DNA of 33,599 nucleotides, taken from assembly GCA_020435005.1 (NCBI GenBank), contig JAGRAE010000014.1, positions 1 through 33,599 on the forward strand, written 5' to 3'. A model generated the notes under the pieces. That model saw only the letters and a program-made list of their open reading frames with translations, made no database searches and was not told where the DNA came from. This DNA comes from Bdellovibrionales bacterium. Its GTDB lineage: Bacteria > Bdellovibrionota > Bdellovibrionia > Bdellovibrionales > UBA1609. The translations under genes were made by a program, and so were the position numbers. Positions 24,689 through 32,813 of this stretch are shown here, piece by piece (position 1 is the stretch's first letter; the number at the start of each line of letters is the position of its first letter).

Positions 24689-25446
24689 CCACCCCAATGT
24701 TTAGCAATTGCACTTAGCAACTTTAAAAAACTTTTTTTAATTATTTTATTATTAAAATGTGGTTGCCAACTATCTCCAGATAAAACATCGCTCACAATAA
24801 ATAGGCTAATTGCTTTAACACCCCTAAATTGAGAAACAGCATACAAGGCGGAAGCTTCCATTTCTACTGTTTTAACTCCCAAACCTCTATATTTACTTAT
24901 TTCTTCTTTTGTCTCACGATAGGGCGCATCTGTGGTCCAACTTGTTCCTTTTTGAACGAAAATGTTTTCGTTTTTTAAACATTGTTCAATTTGAAATACT
25001 AATTCTTCATTTGCATTGATTATCGAACTAGAGGATGGAAGGTAATGATAAGAAGTGCCTTCATCTCTATAGGCTTTATCACAAATTACAATATCTCCAG
25101 GTTTTAATTGTTGATCAATAGCCCCGGCAATACCTATAAACACAAATTCTTTTACACCTAACTCAATATACTCTTCTAATTTAATTACAGAAGCTGGAGC
25201 TCCTTGTCCTATGTAAGGATTAATAACACAAGAAGGCAGTTGATAAATTTTATTAAATAAAAGATGGCCCGTTTTAATTTCATTTTTATTTAGCCAATCT
25301 TCAGAGTATGATTTTACCCAAGTAAAGATTGTTTTAGTTTTTTTTATGCTAGTATTGTGGCCACTTTTTTGGGCAAAGTTAATGAATTCTTTGGGAGTCA
25401 CAAAGCTCGTCTGTTGCAATTTATTTTTATCTAAGGGTAAACTCAT
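24679..25446 (-). CDS. Nucleoside phosphorylase (PNP/UDP family, 255 aa)
   Basis: I chose the ATG at 25446 (MSLPLDKNKLQ). The longer frame to 25533 has a hydrophobic non-family N-terminus and runs into the start of the plus-strand gene. The PNP_UDP_1 fold is clear: EFVFIGIAGAIDQQLKPGDIV is the phosphate/purine-site region, AYRDEGTSYHYLP the base-site loop, and KTVEMEASALYAVSQF carries the ribose-binding MEAS motif. ISLFIVSDVLSGDSW is the final conserved part. The enzyme would cleave a nucleoside with phosphate into base and ribose-1-phosphate. It looks closest to uridine phosphorylase-like members, but purine substrates are not excluded. It heads the metabolic operon and is divergent from the lipoprotein gene. 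Confidence 0.88.
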   Translation of the reverse strand: MSLPLDKNKLQQTSFVTPKEFINFAQKSGHNTSIKKTKTIFTWVKSYSEDWLNKNEIKTGHLLFNKIYQLPSCVINPYIGQGAPASVIKLEEYIELGVKEFVFIGIAGAIDQQLKPGDIVICDKAYRDEGTSYHYLPSSSSIINANEELVFQIEQCLKNENIFVQKGTSWTTDAPYRETKEEISKYRGLGVKTVEMEASALYAVSQFRGVKAISLFIVSDVLSGDSWQPHFNNKIIKKSFLKLLSAIAKHWGGWS

Positions 25447-25472
25447 AGAAAACAACTCTAGCCTTACTGGTA

Positions 25473-25478
25473 TATAAT
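25473..25478 (+). promoter_or_regulatory. Candidate -10 box for the lipoprotein gene
   Basis: A perfect TATAAT (within GGTATATAATTTG) lies in the 50-60 nt divergent gap, about 20-35 nt upstream of the possible ATGs. No good -35 is seen at 17 nt upstream, so this is only a weak promoter call. Confidence 0.3.
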
Positions 25479-25510
25479 TTGTAGTATTAAAAAAAATGGA
25501 AAATAGAATT

Positions 25511-26584
25511 ATGAAAACAATGTCGCAACACAATAAAAAGTTTATAATTTTTCAGCATTTAAGATGGTTACAACTACTGATTTTTACATTTATTTTAAGT
25601 TTCGTAGGTGGCTGTGGTGACCAAAAGCGTCCAAACAAAAAGAATTTTACAGAATTTAATAAAAACTTTGAAAAGCAACAGGTTCTTTTTGAATCAAGAA
25701 ACATGGCAAAACTCAATATTGATAGTCTTAGTCAAGCGCGAAGACTACTCAATTTGTCTGAAGAACCCGGAAAAATTTTAAATAACTACACCAATGCTTG
25801 TGTGATTTTTTCTGAGGATGACACTCAAGAAAATGAATTAAATTTGACAATTAATTGGCGGGATTTAGGTTGCAAGATGGGAACCGAAGGTAAAGTTTTT
25901 AAATTAACTGGTAGTGAAGTTATTACTTATCACTTTAGTAATAATCAAATTGAACGCATAAATTATAGAACAAGAAATTTAAAGTTAATGACAGGTACAA
26001 CAGAGTTTTATTTAAATATCGATGCTCAAATGTTGATAAACAATACTCTTTCAGAAGTTGTTTTTACACAAAATTTATTTGTAACACGCCAAGAAAACTC
26101 TCAAGAAGTAGAATTTGATATAACTACTGAAGCCCATGGGTTATTAAACACAAAAACAAATCATCTTGCTTTCTCAGCCGTGAGCTTTGACACAAAATAC
26201 GAAAAATTTAAGCGAAACAAGTCTATGAACAAAGTCCACACTACCAATCACAAGATGATTAGTAATAATTTAAAAGACAGTTTTTTGGACAGTTGCGGAT
26301 TAGTGATGGGAGAGTTTAACTTCGAAAATCATTATAATCTTAAAATAAAAGAAAAAAGTGAAATTAACGCGGGTAACAAAGACTATTATTTTAAAGGTGA
26401 ACAGGTCACAGAAAACAGAGTCAGCTGCAACGCCAGAGATCCTTTTATCTTTAAAACACTATCAATTTATTTGAATCGTTTTAAATCCTACGGTTCTGGT
26501 GCTATTGGCAGTAGAAAAAGTAAAGCGGAAAACGAGACTGAAGATGAAAATAAAAATAAAGATAAAAACGAAAGTATAAAATAA
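25511..26584 (+). CDS. Lipoprotein of unknown function (357 aa)
   Basis: I prefer the ATG at 25511, which has GGA about 10 nt upstream; the in-frame ATGs at 25496 and 25520 are alternatives. The N-terminus has basic residues, a hydrophobic stretch (LLIFTFILSF) and the lipobox VGGC, so the mature protein begins at the lipidated Cys. The body is soluble, with many beta-strand-like segments (EVVFTQNLFVTRQ, LNLTINWRDLGC) and a few cysteines. It ends in a highly charged Glu/Asn/Lys tail. I do not recognise a family. Its stop shares a base with the ATG of the glutamine amidotransferase gene (TAATG), so the two are coupled. Confidence 0.8.
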   Translation: MKTMSQHNKKFIIFQHLRWLQLLIFTFILSFVGGCGDQKRPNKKNFTEFNKNFEKQQVLFESRNMAKLNIDSLSQARRLLNLSEEPGKILNNYTNACVIFSEDDTQENELNLTINWRDLGCKMGTEGKVFKLTGSEVITYHFSNNQIERINYRTRNLKLMTGTTEFYLNIDAQMLINNTLSEVVFTQNLFVTRQENSQEVEFDITTEAHGLLNTKTNHLAFSAVSFDTKYEKFKRNKSMNKVHTTNHKMISNNLKDSFLDSCGLVMGEFNFENHYNLKIKEKSEINAGNKDYYFKGEQVTENRVSCNARDPFIFKTLSIYLNRFKSYGSGAIGSRKSKAENETEDENKNKDKNESIK

Positions 26585-27423
26585 TGTGTAGGATATTTGG
26601 ATTTAGATCTGTTATCAAAAGCCAAGTACACCATAGTTTAATCAGTGCTGACAATGCTATTCATAACCAAAGTGAAAATCATCCTGACGGCTGGGGGGTT
26701 GCCTACTATGTGGATAGTTCTCCACATGTAATTAAATCTGAAAAAACGGCTATCCAAGACCATTTGTTCAAAAGAGTTTCTGGAATTGTAAATTCACAAA
26801 CAGTCATTGCACATATTCGCAATGCTACTTCCGGTCAGCAGAACATATTAAACACCCATCCATTCCAATATGGTCAATGGGTCTTTGCCCATAATGGAAA
26901 TATAAAAAACTTTAGTACAACAAAAAATAAATTGCATGGTTTAGTAAACCCTCATTTATTTAAGTACATACTTGGTGATACGGATAGTGAAATATTATTT
27001 TATATCCTATTAACTGAGCTACAAAAAATACAAAATCTTACGGATTTATGTACTTTAAATAATTTGTTTGAAATGAACACTAAGGCTATAGAAAAAATAA
27101 CAAAAATTATTGGTCCATGTTTAAATCAAGATGATGGACCAATAAATGAAAATTACTTAACTTACATATTAACTAATGGTCAGGTCTTTTTTGCCTATCA
27201 AGGTGGCAAGCAGCTTTATTATTCAACTCACAAAAGTAAATGCAAAGAAAGAAATTCTTGTCCATTTTTTGCTGAGGAATGTGAAAATCCAACTCTCAAC
27301 GGAAAAGTTAACCACTTGCTATTTTCAAGTGAACCCATTCAAGGGGACAATGTGTGGTTGCCGATGACATTTGGCCAAAGCCTAGGTGTAGATAATCAAA
27401 TGATACTAGGGATTTCCTCTTAG
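26584..27423 (+). CDS. Class II glutamine amidotransferase (279 aa)
   Basis: The second residue is the catalytic cysteine (MCRIFGFRS), exposed after removal of Met. The Ntn-hydrolase motifs of the family follow: NHPDGWGVAYY near 32-43, TVIAHIRNATSG near 80, and HPFQYGQWVFAHNGNI near 95-110. The protein is a stand-alone glutaminase-type domain of the YafJ/EgtC type, without a synthase domain. It would release ammonia from glutamine or hydrolyse a gamma-glutamyl amide; the true substrate is unknown. Two extra CxxxxxCP-like cysteines (KCKERNSCPFFAEEC) near 220-230 are unusual and could bind a metal. It is coupled to the lipoprotein gene, and its 3' end overlaps by 18 nt the 3' end of the convergent minus-strand gene. 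Confidence 0.88.
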   Translation: MCRIFGFRSVIKSQVHHSLISADNAIHNQSENHPDGWGVAYYVDSSPHVIKSEKTAIQDHLFKRVSGIVNSQTVIAHIRNATSGQQNILNTHPFQYGQWVFAHNGNIKNFSTTKNKLHGLVNPHLFKYILGDTDSEILFYILLTELQKIQNLTDLCTLNNLFEMNTKAIEKITKIIGPCLNQDDGPINENYLTYILTNGQVFFAYQGGKQLYYSTHKSKCKERNSCPFFAEECENPTLNGKVNHLLFSSEPIQGDNVWLPMTFGQSLGVDNQMILGISS

Positions 27424-28731
27424 TTTTTTTAGCCATTCAGGCTGTGGCACCCAGTCTTCATTAAAATTTATTGGCAATTCTTTTTTAGGCAATTCAGCTT
27501 GTAACTTTTCATATTCATCTCTTGATAAATATTCACCGCCCATATTTTCTGTATTTGGAGTTACCATACCTGTATTTAAAAATGTAATACCTGCTTCGTA
27601 CAATTTATCCATTAAAGCAAGAATTGCAAAATTAGCTTTATCAATTCCATCTTTATACAATAAAGTTTCTGGGTGGAAGACATTACCCGATCGACTACCA
27701 TAAGTTCCAGCTACCAATTCTCCATTGCCATTCCAGACTTCAACAGTAATAAAATCACCTTTTTTAAATGATTCTCTAAAATTATCATAGTCAGCCTTTG
27801 TAAATCGATTGGACTCATCTTCATCTTGACCAACACGGCTCTGCTCTTCAGTGAGCTTAATCAAACCTTCTAAATCTTTATTAAAAGTAATTCTCCACCC
27901 CTGTTTTTGAACCAGCGGATTCGCCGATCTGCGTAGTTTCATATAGCGACTATTTCTTCCGCCAGTTTTGTGTTTTTCTATATATCTTTCAGTAGTAATA
28001 ACACCGACTATCTTCGTATAAAACCATCCTCTTTGGTACAAAAAGTATTCACCATAATAGTCTGATGAATCCTCATGAGTAGGCATTTTCACCTTTGACT
28101 CTGAAGACATAACTTTTAAATTTTCAGGAGTAAACAATTCAGCTACTTGCTCATCTGGAACTCTAACAGCCTTTCCTTCTTCAAAATACCACATACCCTT
28201 TTTAGAATAAGATCTTTTAAAAGCCTCTTGAGCAAGTTGTTTTTGTTTCTTTTCATTCCTTTCGTCTAAATACCTATAAATATTTAAGGGATTGATTTGC
28301 TGCTCTAATTTACCTTTTATATACTTTACTACCTTAGAGCCTGATAACTTCTTTTGCTCTTTTAAACTGTTATATTTTAAAACATCTTCATCAATTAGAT
28401 AAAATCCCTTCATTAATGGATCTTTGTTGTCACTAAAGTTATCAAACTGTTCTGCCACTTCAAGACTTGGCATTATATAAATTCTAGCACCCCACCATTT
28501 CGCCCCAATTTCTCTCATTTTTTCTTCGTTGCTGGCATTGTATTCTGGTACTGCACCCAAAAAACCTCGATACCCCAATCCTTGTTCTGGATTCAGCAAC
28601 AACTTATTAGCAAGTATTATGTTGCAAAATGTAGGTGGAATTTCTGTTTTATGTTTTTCTTCAGCCCAAGCATGAGATGTAATTAAGAATTGCAATAAAA
28701 CTAAATAAATTAAAAATATTTTTCTTACCAT
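27406..28731 (-). CDS. Secreted protein with leucyl/phenylalanyl-tRNA-protein transferase (Aat)-like domain (441 aa)
   Basis: MVRKIFLIYLVLLQFLITSH plus AWA is a clear Sec signal peptide, so the protein leaves the cytoplasm. Residues ~226-432 follow the Aat pattern: YQRGWF (Aat YQRGIF), GWRITFNKDLEGLIKL, ITVEVWNGNGELVAGTYGS (Aat SIEVW..ELVGGMYG), an F-x-x-E with Glu355 (Aat FxGES), and the ending SRDEYEKLQAEL then LPINFNEDWVP (Aat LPNNFWVP). However, the IDCQ motif whose Asp and Gln are reported as important in the E. coli enzyme is FLNTGM here. Cytoplasmic Aat adds Leu/Phe from tRNA to protein N-termini; a secreted version cannot do that in the usual way. Residues 30-225 are an unrecognised extra region. 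It lies 18 nt after the 1288-aa membrane protein gene and is surely cotranscribed. Confidence 0.75.
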   Translation of the reverse strand: MVRKIFLIYLVLLQFLITSHAWAEEKHKTEIPPTFCNIILANKLLLNPEQGLGYRGFLGAVPEYNASNEEKMREIGAKWWGARIYIMPSLEVAEQFDNFSDNKDPLMKGFYLIDEDVLKYNSLKEQKKLSGSKVVKYIKGKLEQQINPLNIYRYLDERNEKKQKQLAQEAFKRSYSKKGMWYFEEGKAVRVPDEQVAELFTPENLKVMSSESKVKMPTHEDSSDYYGEYFLYQRGWFYTKIVGVITTERYIEKHKTGGRNSRYMKLRRSANPLVQKQGWRITFNKDLEGLIKLTEEQSRVGQDEDESNRFTKADYDNFRESFKKGDFITVEVWNGNGELVAGTYGSRSGNVFHPETLLYKDGIDKANFAILALMDKLYEAGITFLNTGMVTPNTENMGGEYLSRDEYEKLQAELPKKELPINFNEDWVPQPEWLKKLRGNP

Positions 28732-28741
28732 AAACCTTTTA

Positions 28742-28767
28742 TCTCTTCTTTATCTCTCTTCTTTATC
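28742..28767. repeat. 13-bp tandem duplication across the stop codon of the 1288-aa gene
   Basis: On the minus strand GATAAAGAAGAGA occurs twice in perfect tandem. The first copy encodes the last residues (DKEER) and the second contains most of the gap and purine-rich ribosome-site region before the next ATG. The stop TAA spans the junction area. Confidence 0.7.
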
Positions 28768-31700
28768 TAAAACGCTATTACACGGAGACTTTTCTCCTTC
28801 GTTTTGAGTTTTTTGATTTAAATTCATTTTACTATTGGTCTCAGTAGTAGGTTTACTTTTTATGCCAAGCTTGCGTTTAATATTAGGCCATAATTTACCC
28901 AAATAATATTCCCAAGGTTCTTTACCTAAAGTTGCATAGGCAGCACCATAAAGACCTAAACTTCCTAGTGACCAAGCAATTAAATTAGTACCCGTAATCC
29001 ATTCTGGATTAAATGTATTCACCGCTAAGGGAATTGATAACCAAGTAGTTAATACAGCTCCACCAACCCATGAGGCAAACCAAGCTGTCCAAGAGTTCGC
29101 ATTGGTATAGATCGGCGTATTTTCAACACTGAACTCTAACAAACTTTGAGCATTTAGCTTATTTAATTCATCCAGATCTAAATTTTGATCATCAATCATG
29201 ATTTGCTTTAAAATATCAGAATAAAGTTTAATTTCTTGCTCATTTTGTTCAGTGATAGCAATAGATAAACTCACAATAGTAGAATAATAGTGTTTAGCTT
29301 CCTCAGTTACTTTTGTGTTCTTTGCATTAGTAAAAAGTTGATTGATTTGCTTTATACCTCTGACTTGATTCTCAGCTTCTTCCAATACTTTTGGGTTGTA
29401 TTTTCTAAACAGCCCAAACATTTCATCCACACCCGTATCGAGTAGTTCTTTAGCACGCTCTGGATTTTCTTCTTTCAACCCCTGAGACAATTTAAAACGG
29501 GCATCTTTTAAGGCTAAATTCATTTCCTCTTCACGGTTTTCTTGAAGTTGAGTTCCACGGTCGACAATATCCCATGGGTAACCAAAAACCCAATTTGCGG
29601 CAAAACGAAAGATCACAAATGCCAAAAGCATATCGCCAACAGGTTGATCTGTAAAAACCAAACGTGTAGCCATCCACATGATCAGTGCCGCTTGCGAAGT
29701 TGCAACATATCGCTGGAACCTCTTCCACATAAGAGCCCCAAGGTCTGCCTTTAGAGGGTTAGAAACATTTTTAACCCACAAGCCCGTTGACCTTAAAAAG
29801 CCTTCTGTTCGTTCTTTTGTTGGAAAAATAAAGTCTTCTAAAGCTTCATAATTATTTTCAGCTTCTGAATGCAGACGTTGATACACCAAAGCCAAACTAG
29901 AACCTGATGCAAAAAAGTGACTATAAGTATTTAAAGAGACGTCAGCCCAATGCACACCGTTTGTCTTTAAAAAACCATTGGGGTCCGCTGCCAACTGATC
30001 GGGCTGCATAAGATCAGCTCTTTCCCCAACAAGGGCATAAATCCCTGCAACCATCAAATGATCGGGAACAAAATGACGTTCAATTTGATTAGATACAAAT
30101 TTATTGGTGAAAACCTTCATTAAAAATTCGTGTTCAGTAACCCCCCAATTTAAAACCCAGTTTTTAAATCTTCCGGATTTATATCTTATCCAATTATTGA
30201 GGATACCCGTTTTCACTTCTAATTTTGATTTTGCTTTAATAGCCTTGGCATTTGCATAGGCCAGATCCAGCATAGTTTGCATTTTTTCTTTATTGAGCTC
30301 AGTAACATCAAGGTCTGCTGATTTGTATTGTAAATCATTTAATTGCTTTGAAAGGGTTGATAATAAAAGTATAAACTCATCAGTCTTTTCTTTGTCGGTA
30401 AATATGTTCTCTATATTTTCCGGACTTACCATATCTGAACCCACGGCGGCTATTAATGCTGGATCTATACTTTCTTTTTCACTAACTACTAAAATGGCTA
30501 ATAGCCAAGCCAGGTTATCAACTTTAGCTTTTTGCTGGTGCACAGCACTTTGCAATCTTAATTTTTGGATACGCTCTTCCTCAAAAGCTTTTTTACTATT
30601 CTTGCCCCAGAGTCCACCTAAAGGGTTATTAGTTCCAACACTTGAATCTCTTTTTAAGCCTGCCATTTTACCGATAACAGAGTCTTCTTTTACTTTTCTG
30701 AAAGGATTGAGCCCGGTACGAATGGCTTCTAAGAAAGTGGTTTGGCGAAATCCATTGCGAATTAAAACATTCCATAGCGGATAGATAATTGTTCCGTAGA
30801 AGCGCATGCCAAAGCTACCGATTCTCTGCCAGGGAGTTAAATCCACCCATTTTTTTCTCAAATCGCGAAACACTTGTGCTACTTTTGAACTACTATTCTT
30901 AAAACCAGCTGTAATAACTTGAATAAACTTTCCTGCAAATATGGATGTCAAAATACCTAAAGGCCACAATGCTGTAATGTACAACATACTTTGATTATTT
31001 ATATAACGGTAAGCTTCATCTTTCATGACATCAGTAACTGCATGGTCATAAAGCCAAGTTAATGCTTGTACCTGTTGCAACAGCTCACTGGATTCATAGG
31101 CAAATGGATAAGCGACATAGGCTGAAAATCCACCGATCAAAACTGAAGCGGGTTGCAGCATTAACTTTTTCATTCGCAATAAAGCCTGCTTAACCTTTAC
31201 TGTTTTACCTACTTTTGGCGTAAAGTCTTGCTGGTTTATATCTTTTTCCGCCTCTTGTTTTTGAACCAATTCTTTCCATGAACCAGCAAAAGAACCCTTC
31301 TCACTTTCGTTTTCTAGATTCTTTAACTTTACTTCCAGCTCTTGAAGTTTAACTATATTTTTTGATTTTTTAATTTGCGATTTTAACACTTCTTGTTCAT
31401 GTCGTGCTTGGTTTTGTATTTGTTCAAATTGATCGAGCCATTCTTCCACACTAAAAGTATCAAAATTTCGAGATTTTAAGCCATTGACTTCAAAGCCACC
31501 TTTTATATCGACTTTTCTTCTCGATAAAAACTGCAATTGCTCTTTTTTAACACCCAACAAGGCATTGCGCACTTCTGAATAAGAATTTGCCTTTTGTAAG
31601 CGATGAGCTTCTTCCTGGGAGCCCATGTCTTCTAAATCTTTTATTATAGATTTTAGGTTTTCATTGGTATTCACATCTGGGTTTGAAATAAAAGCTATCC

Positions 31701-32616
31701 ACTCGAGAACAGTTGAAGCAAAAACAATGTGTTCATAAGTTACAGATCTTGAAAACACCCCAAACAGTTCATCATCTTGACCCTTTTGATTTTCAATAGT
31801 GACTATTAAGTCGCCTGCGCGAAGGCGTATGTAACCATCTTTATCACGCGGAAGTACAGAATTTAATTTTTCTTGATCTAAAGAAAATGGCTTAAGACCT
31901 CGAGTTAAGTAACTTGCTTTTAATTTTTTTCCGCTCAAATCCATTTTCTCAGTGGGTACCCAAAAATCAGTCAATACGGGAATGGGACTTTTAAAACCTT
32001 GTTCTTTGACAAAGCCCATATCGATCACATGTAAGCGACCTTGATTATCTATAATCGATAACATTTCTTTATCTTGAGCCATGGTGGCAATATCCATTTC
32101 GGGAATATATTGTTTTGCAACTAACTGCCCGCCTTCTCCATGATCATCAGCACCACGATAGCCCTCAAAAATAAGTTCTTTTGTTTCTTCATCATAAACG
32201 ACTTTAAGAGAGGTTACAGAAATTATAGGTAGTCCAACACTTTCACGACCTAATTGGATATTTACGCTTTTTTCTTTATCAAAAATTTCAATTCTTTGCT
32301 TAGTGAGTCTAAAAGAGTCATATTTTTCGGGATCGATTTTGGCCAGCTCGCCATTTTCGAGATCATCTGCAAATTGGTCAAACTTTTGAGCTTGTAAACG
32401 CACATCAGGTATGTCTAAACCTTGGCGTACTGCAAATCTGAAAAGATCGCTACTTCTATGTTTTTCACCATTATCTTGGGCTTCAGCATGCGCTTGATAA
32501 AATAAAGAAGTATTAAAGGTGAGTTGGAAAACTAAGATTAGTTTTAAAATTTGAGAAATTTTGTTTTTAACGACAAAACTCTTAAAGAACTTGTATATGT
32601 TCTTACTACCCTTCAT
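28750..32616 (-). CDS. Large polytopic envelope protein of unknown function (1288 aa)
   Basis: I do not recognise the family. The N-terminus has a basic region and a hydrophobic segment (ILKLILVFQLTFNTSLFYQA) ending AHA, a likely signal peptide. Residues ~50-480 look soluble, probably extracytoplasmic, and include a coiled coil near 395-450 (HEQEVLKSQIKKSKNIVKLQ). Several membrane segments follow: VLIGGFSAYVAYPFAY, LYITALWPLGILTSIFAGKF, MRFYGTIIYPLWNVLI, then LIMWMATRLVF and MLLAFVIFRFAANWVFG. Two more near the C-terminus lie around WFASWVGGAVLTTWLSIPLA and LIAWSLGSLGLYGAAYATLG. The tail is short and charged. There is no transporter motif I can name. It is cotranscribed with the secreted Aat-like protein, 18 nt downstream, so the two may work together at the envelope. 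Confidence 0.8.
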   Translation of the reverse strand: MKGSKNIYKFFKSFVVKNKISQILKLILVFQLTFNTSLFYQAHAEAQDNGEKHRSSDLFRFAVRQGLDIPDVRLQAQKFDQFADDLENGELAKIDPEKYDSFRLTKQRIEIFDKEKSVNIQLGRESVGLPIISVTSLKVVYDEETKELIFEGYRGADDHGEGGQLVAKQYIPEMDIATMAQDKEMLSIIDNQGRLHVIDMGFVKEQGFKSPIPVLTDFWVPTEKMDLSGKKLKASYLTRGLKPFSLDQEKLNSVLPRDKDGYIRLRAGDLIVTIENQKGQDDELFGVFSRSVTYEHIVFASTVLEWIAFISNPDVNTNENLKSIIKDLEDMGSQEEAHRLQKANSYSEVRNALLGVKKEQLQFLSRRKVDIKGGFEVNGLKSRNFDTFSVEEWLDQFEQIQNQARHEQEVLKSQIKKSKNIVKLQELEVKLKNLENESEKGSFAGSWKELVQKQEAEKDINQQDFTPKVGKTVKVKQALLRMKKLMLQPASVLIGGFSAYVAYPFAYESSELLQQVQALTWLYDHAVTDVMKDEAYRYINNQSMLYITALWPLGILTSIFAGKFIQVITAGFKNSSSKVAQVFRDLRKKWVDLTPWQRIGSFGMRFYGTIIYPLWNVLIRNGFRQTTFLEAIRTGLNPFRKVKEDSVIGKMAGLKRDSSVGTNNPLGGLWGKNSKKAFEEERIQKLRLQSAVHQQKAKVDNLAWLLAILVVSEKESIDPALIAAVGSDMVSPENIENIFTDKEKTDEFILLLSTLSKQLNDLQYKSADLDVTELNKEKMQTMLDLAYANAKAIKAKSKLEVKTGILNNWIRYKSGRFKNWVLNWGVTEHEFLMKVFTNKFVSNQIERHFVPDHLMVAGIYALVGERADLMQPDQLAADPNGFLKTNGVHWADVSLNTYSHFFASGSSLALVYQRLHSEAENNYEALEDFIFPTKERTEGFLRSTGLWVKNVSNPLKADLGALMWKRFQRYVATSQAALIMWMATRLVFTDQPVGDMLLAFVIFRFAANWVFGYPWDIVDRGTQLQENREEEMNLALKDARFKLSQGLKEENPERAKELLDTGVDEMFGLFRKYNPKVLEEAENQVRGIKQINQLFTNAKNTKVTEEAKHYYSTIVSLSIAITEQNEQEIKLYSDILKQIMIDDQNLDLDELNKLNAQSLLEFSVENTPIYTNANSWTAWFASWVGGAVLTTWLSIPLAVNTFNPEWITGTNLIAWSLGSLGLYGAAYATLGKEPWEYYLGKLWPNIKRKLGIKSKPTTETNSKMNLNQKTQNEGEKSPCNSVLDKEER

Positions 32617-32653
32617 GATTGACCCTTTTTTCCCATGTACAATAAACTTCTCT

Positions 32654-32682
32654 TATATACTATAGACGCATCGCACCCACAA
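32654..32682 (-). promoter_or_regulatory. Candidate promoter for the 1288-aa gene
   Basis: On the minus strand TTGTGG (32677-32682), a 17-nt spacer and TATATA (32654-32659) lie about 40-65 nt before the ATG at 32616. The 17-nt spacing and the intergenic position support it; the -35 is imperfect. AAAAGGG upstream of the ATG is the ribosome site. Confidence 0.4.
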
Positions 32683-32781
32683 TGAGGCTGTATTTTTTTC
32701 TCATTAAAAAATAAATAATTCACTATTAAATGACGTAGAATTAGGTAGTTATAGATCTTAATATTTAAGAAACCATTAAGT

Positions 32782-32804
32782 TAGTGCTTATTTTGTAAGC
32801 ACTA
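32782..32804 (-). terminator. Stem-loop 9 nt after the coiled-coil gene
   Basis: TAGTGCTTA - TTTTG - TAAGCACTA is a perfect 9-bp stem with a 5-nt loop, right after the stop at 32814. No U-tract follows on the minus strand, so it may act as a weak terminator or mRNA 3' end stabiliser. Confidence 0.45.
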
Positions 32805-32813
32805 TACCTTATA

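Noticed and set aside
25447-25533. Longer start for the nucleoside phosphorylase
   Set aside because: The extra 29 residues are hydrophobic and not part of the family, and they overlap the divergent lipoprotein gene start.
28731-28750. Readthrough fusion of the 1288-aa and Aat-like proteins, since they are in the same frame
   Set aside because: The downstream protein has its own signal peptide and a purine-rich ribosome site. A shared frame has a one-in-three chance of occurring anyway.
30293-30784. 163-aa plus-strand ORF inside the 1288-aa gene
   Set aside because: It is antisense to a well-supported long gene and has Ser/Phe/Leu-rich shadow composition with no domain.
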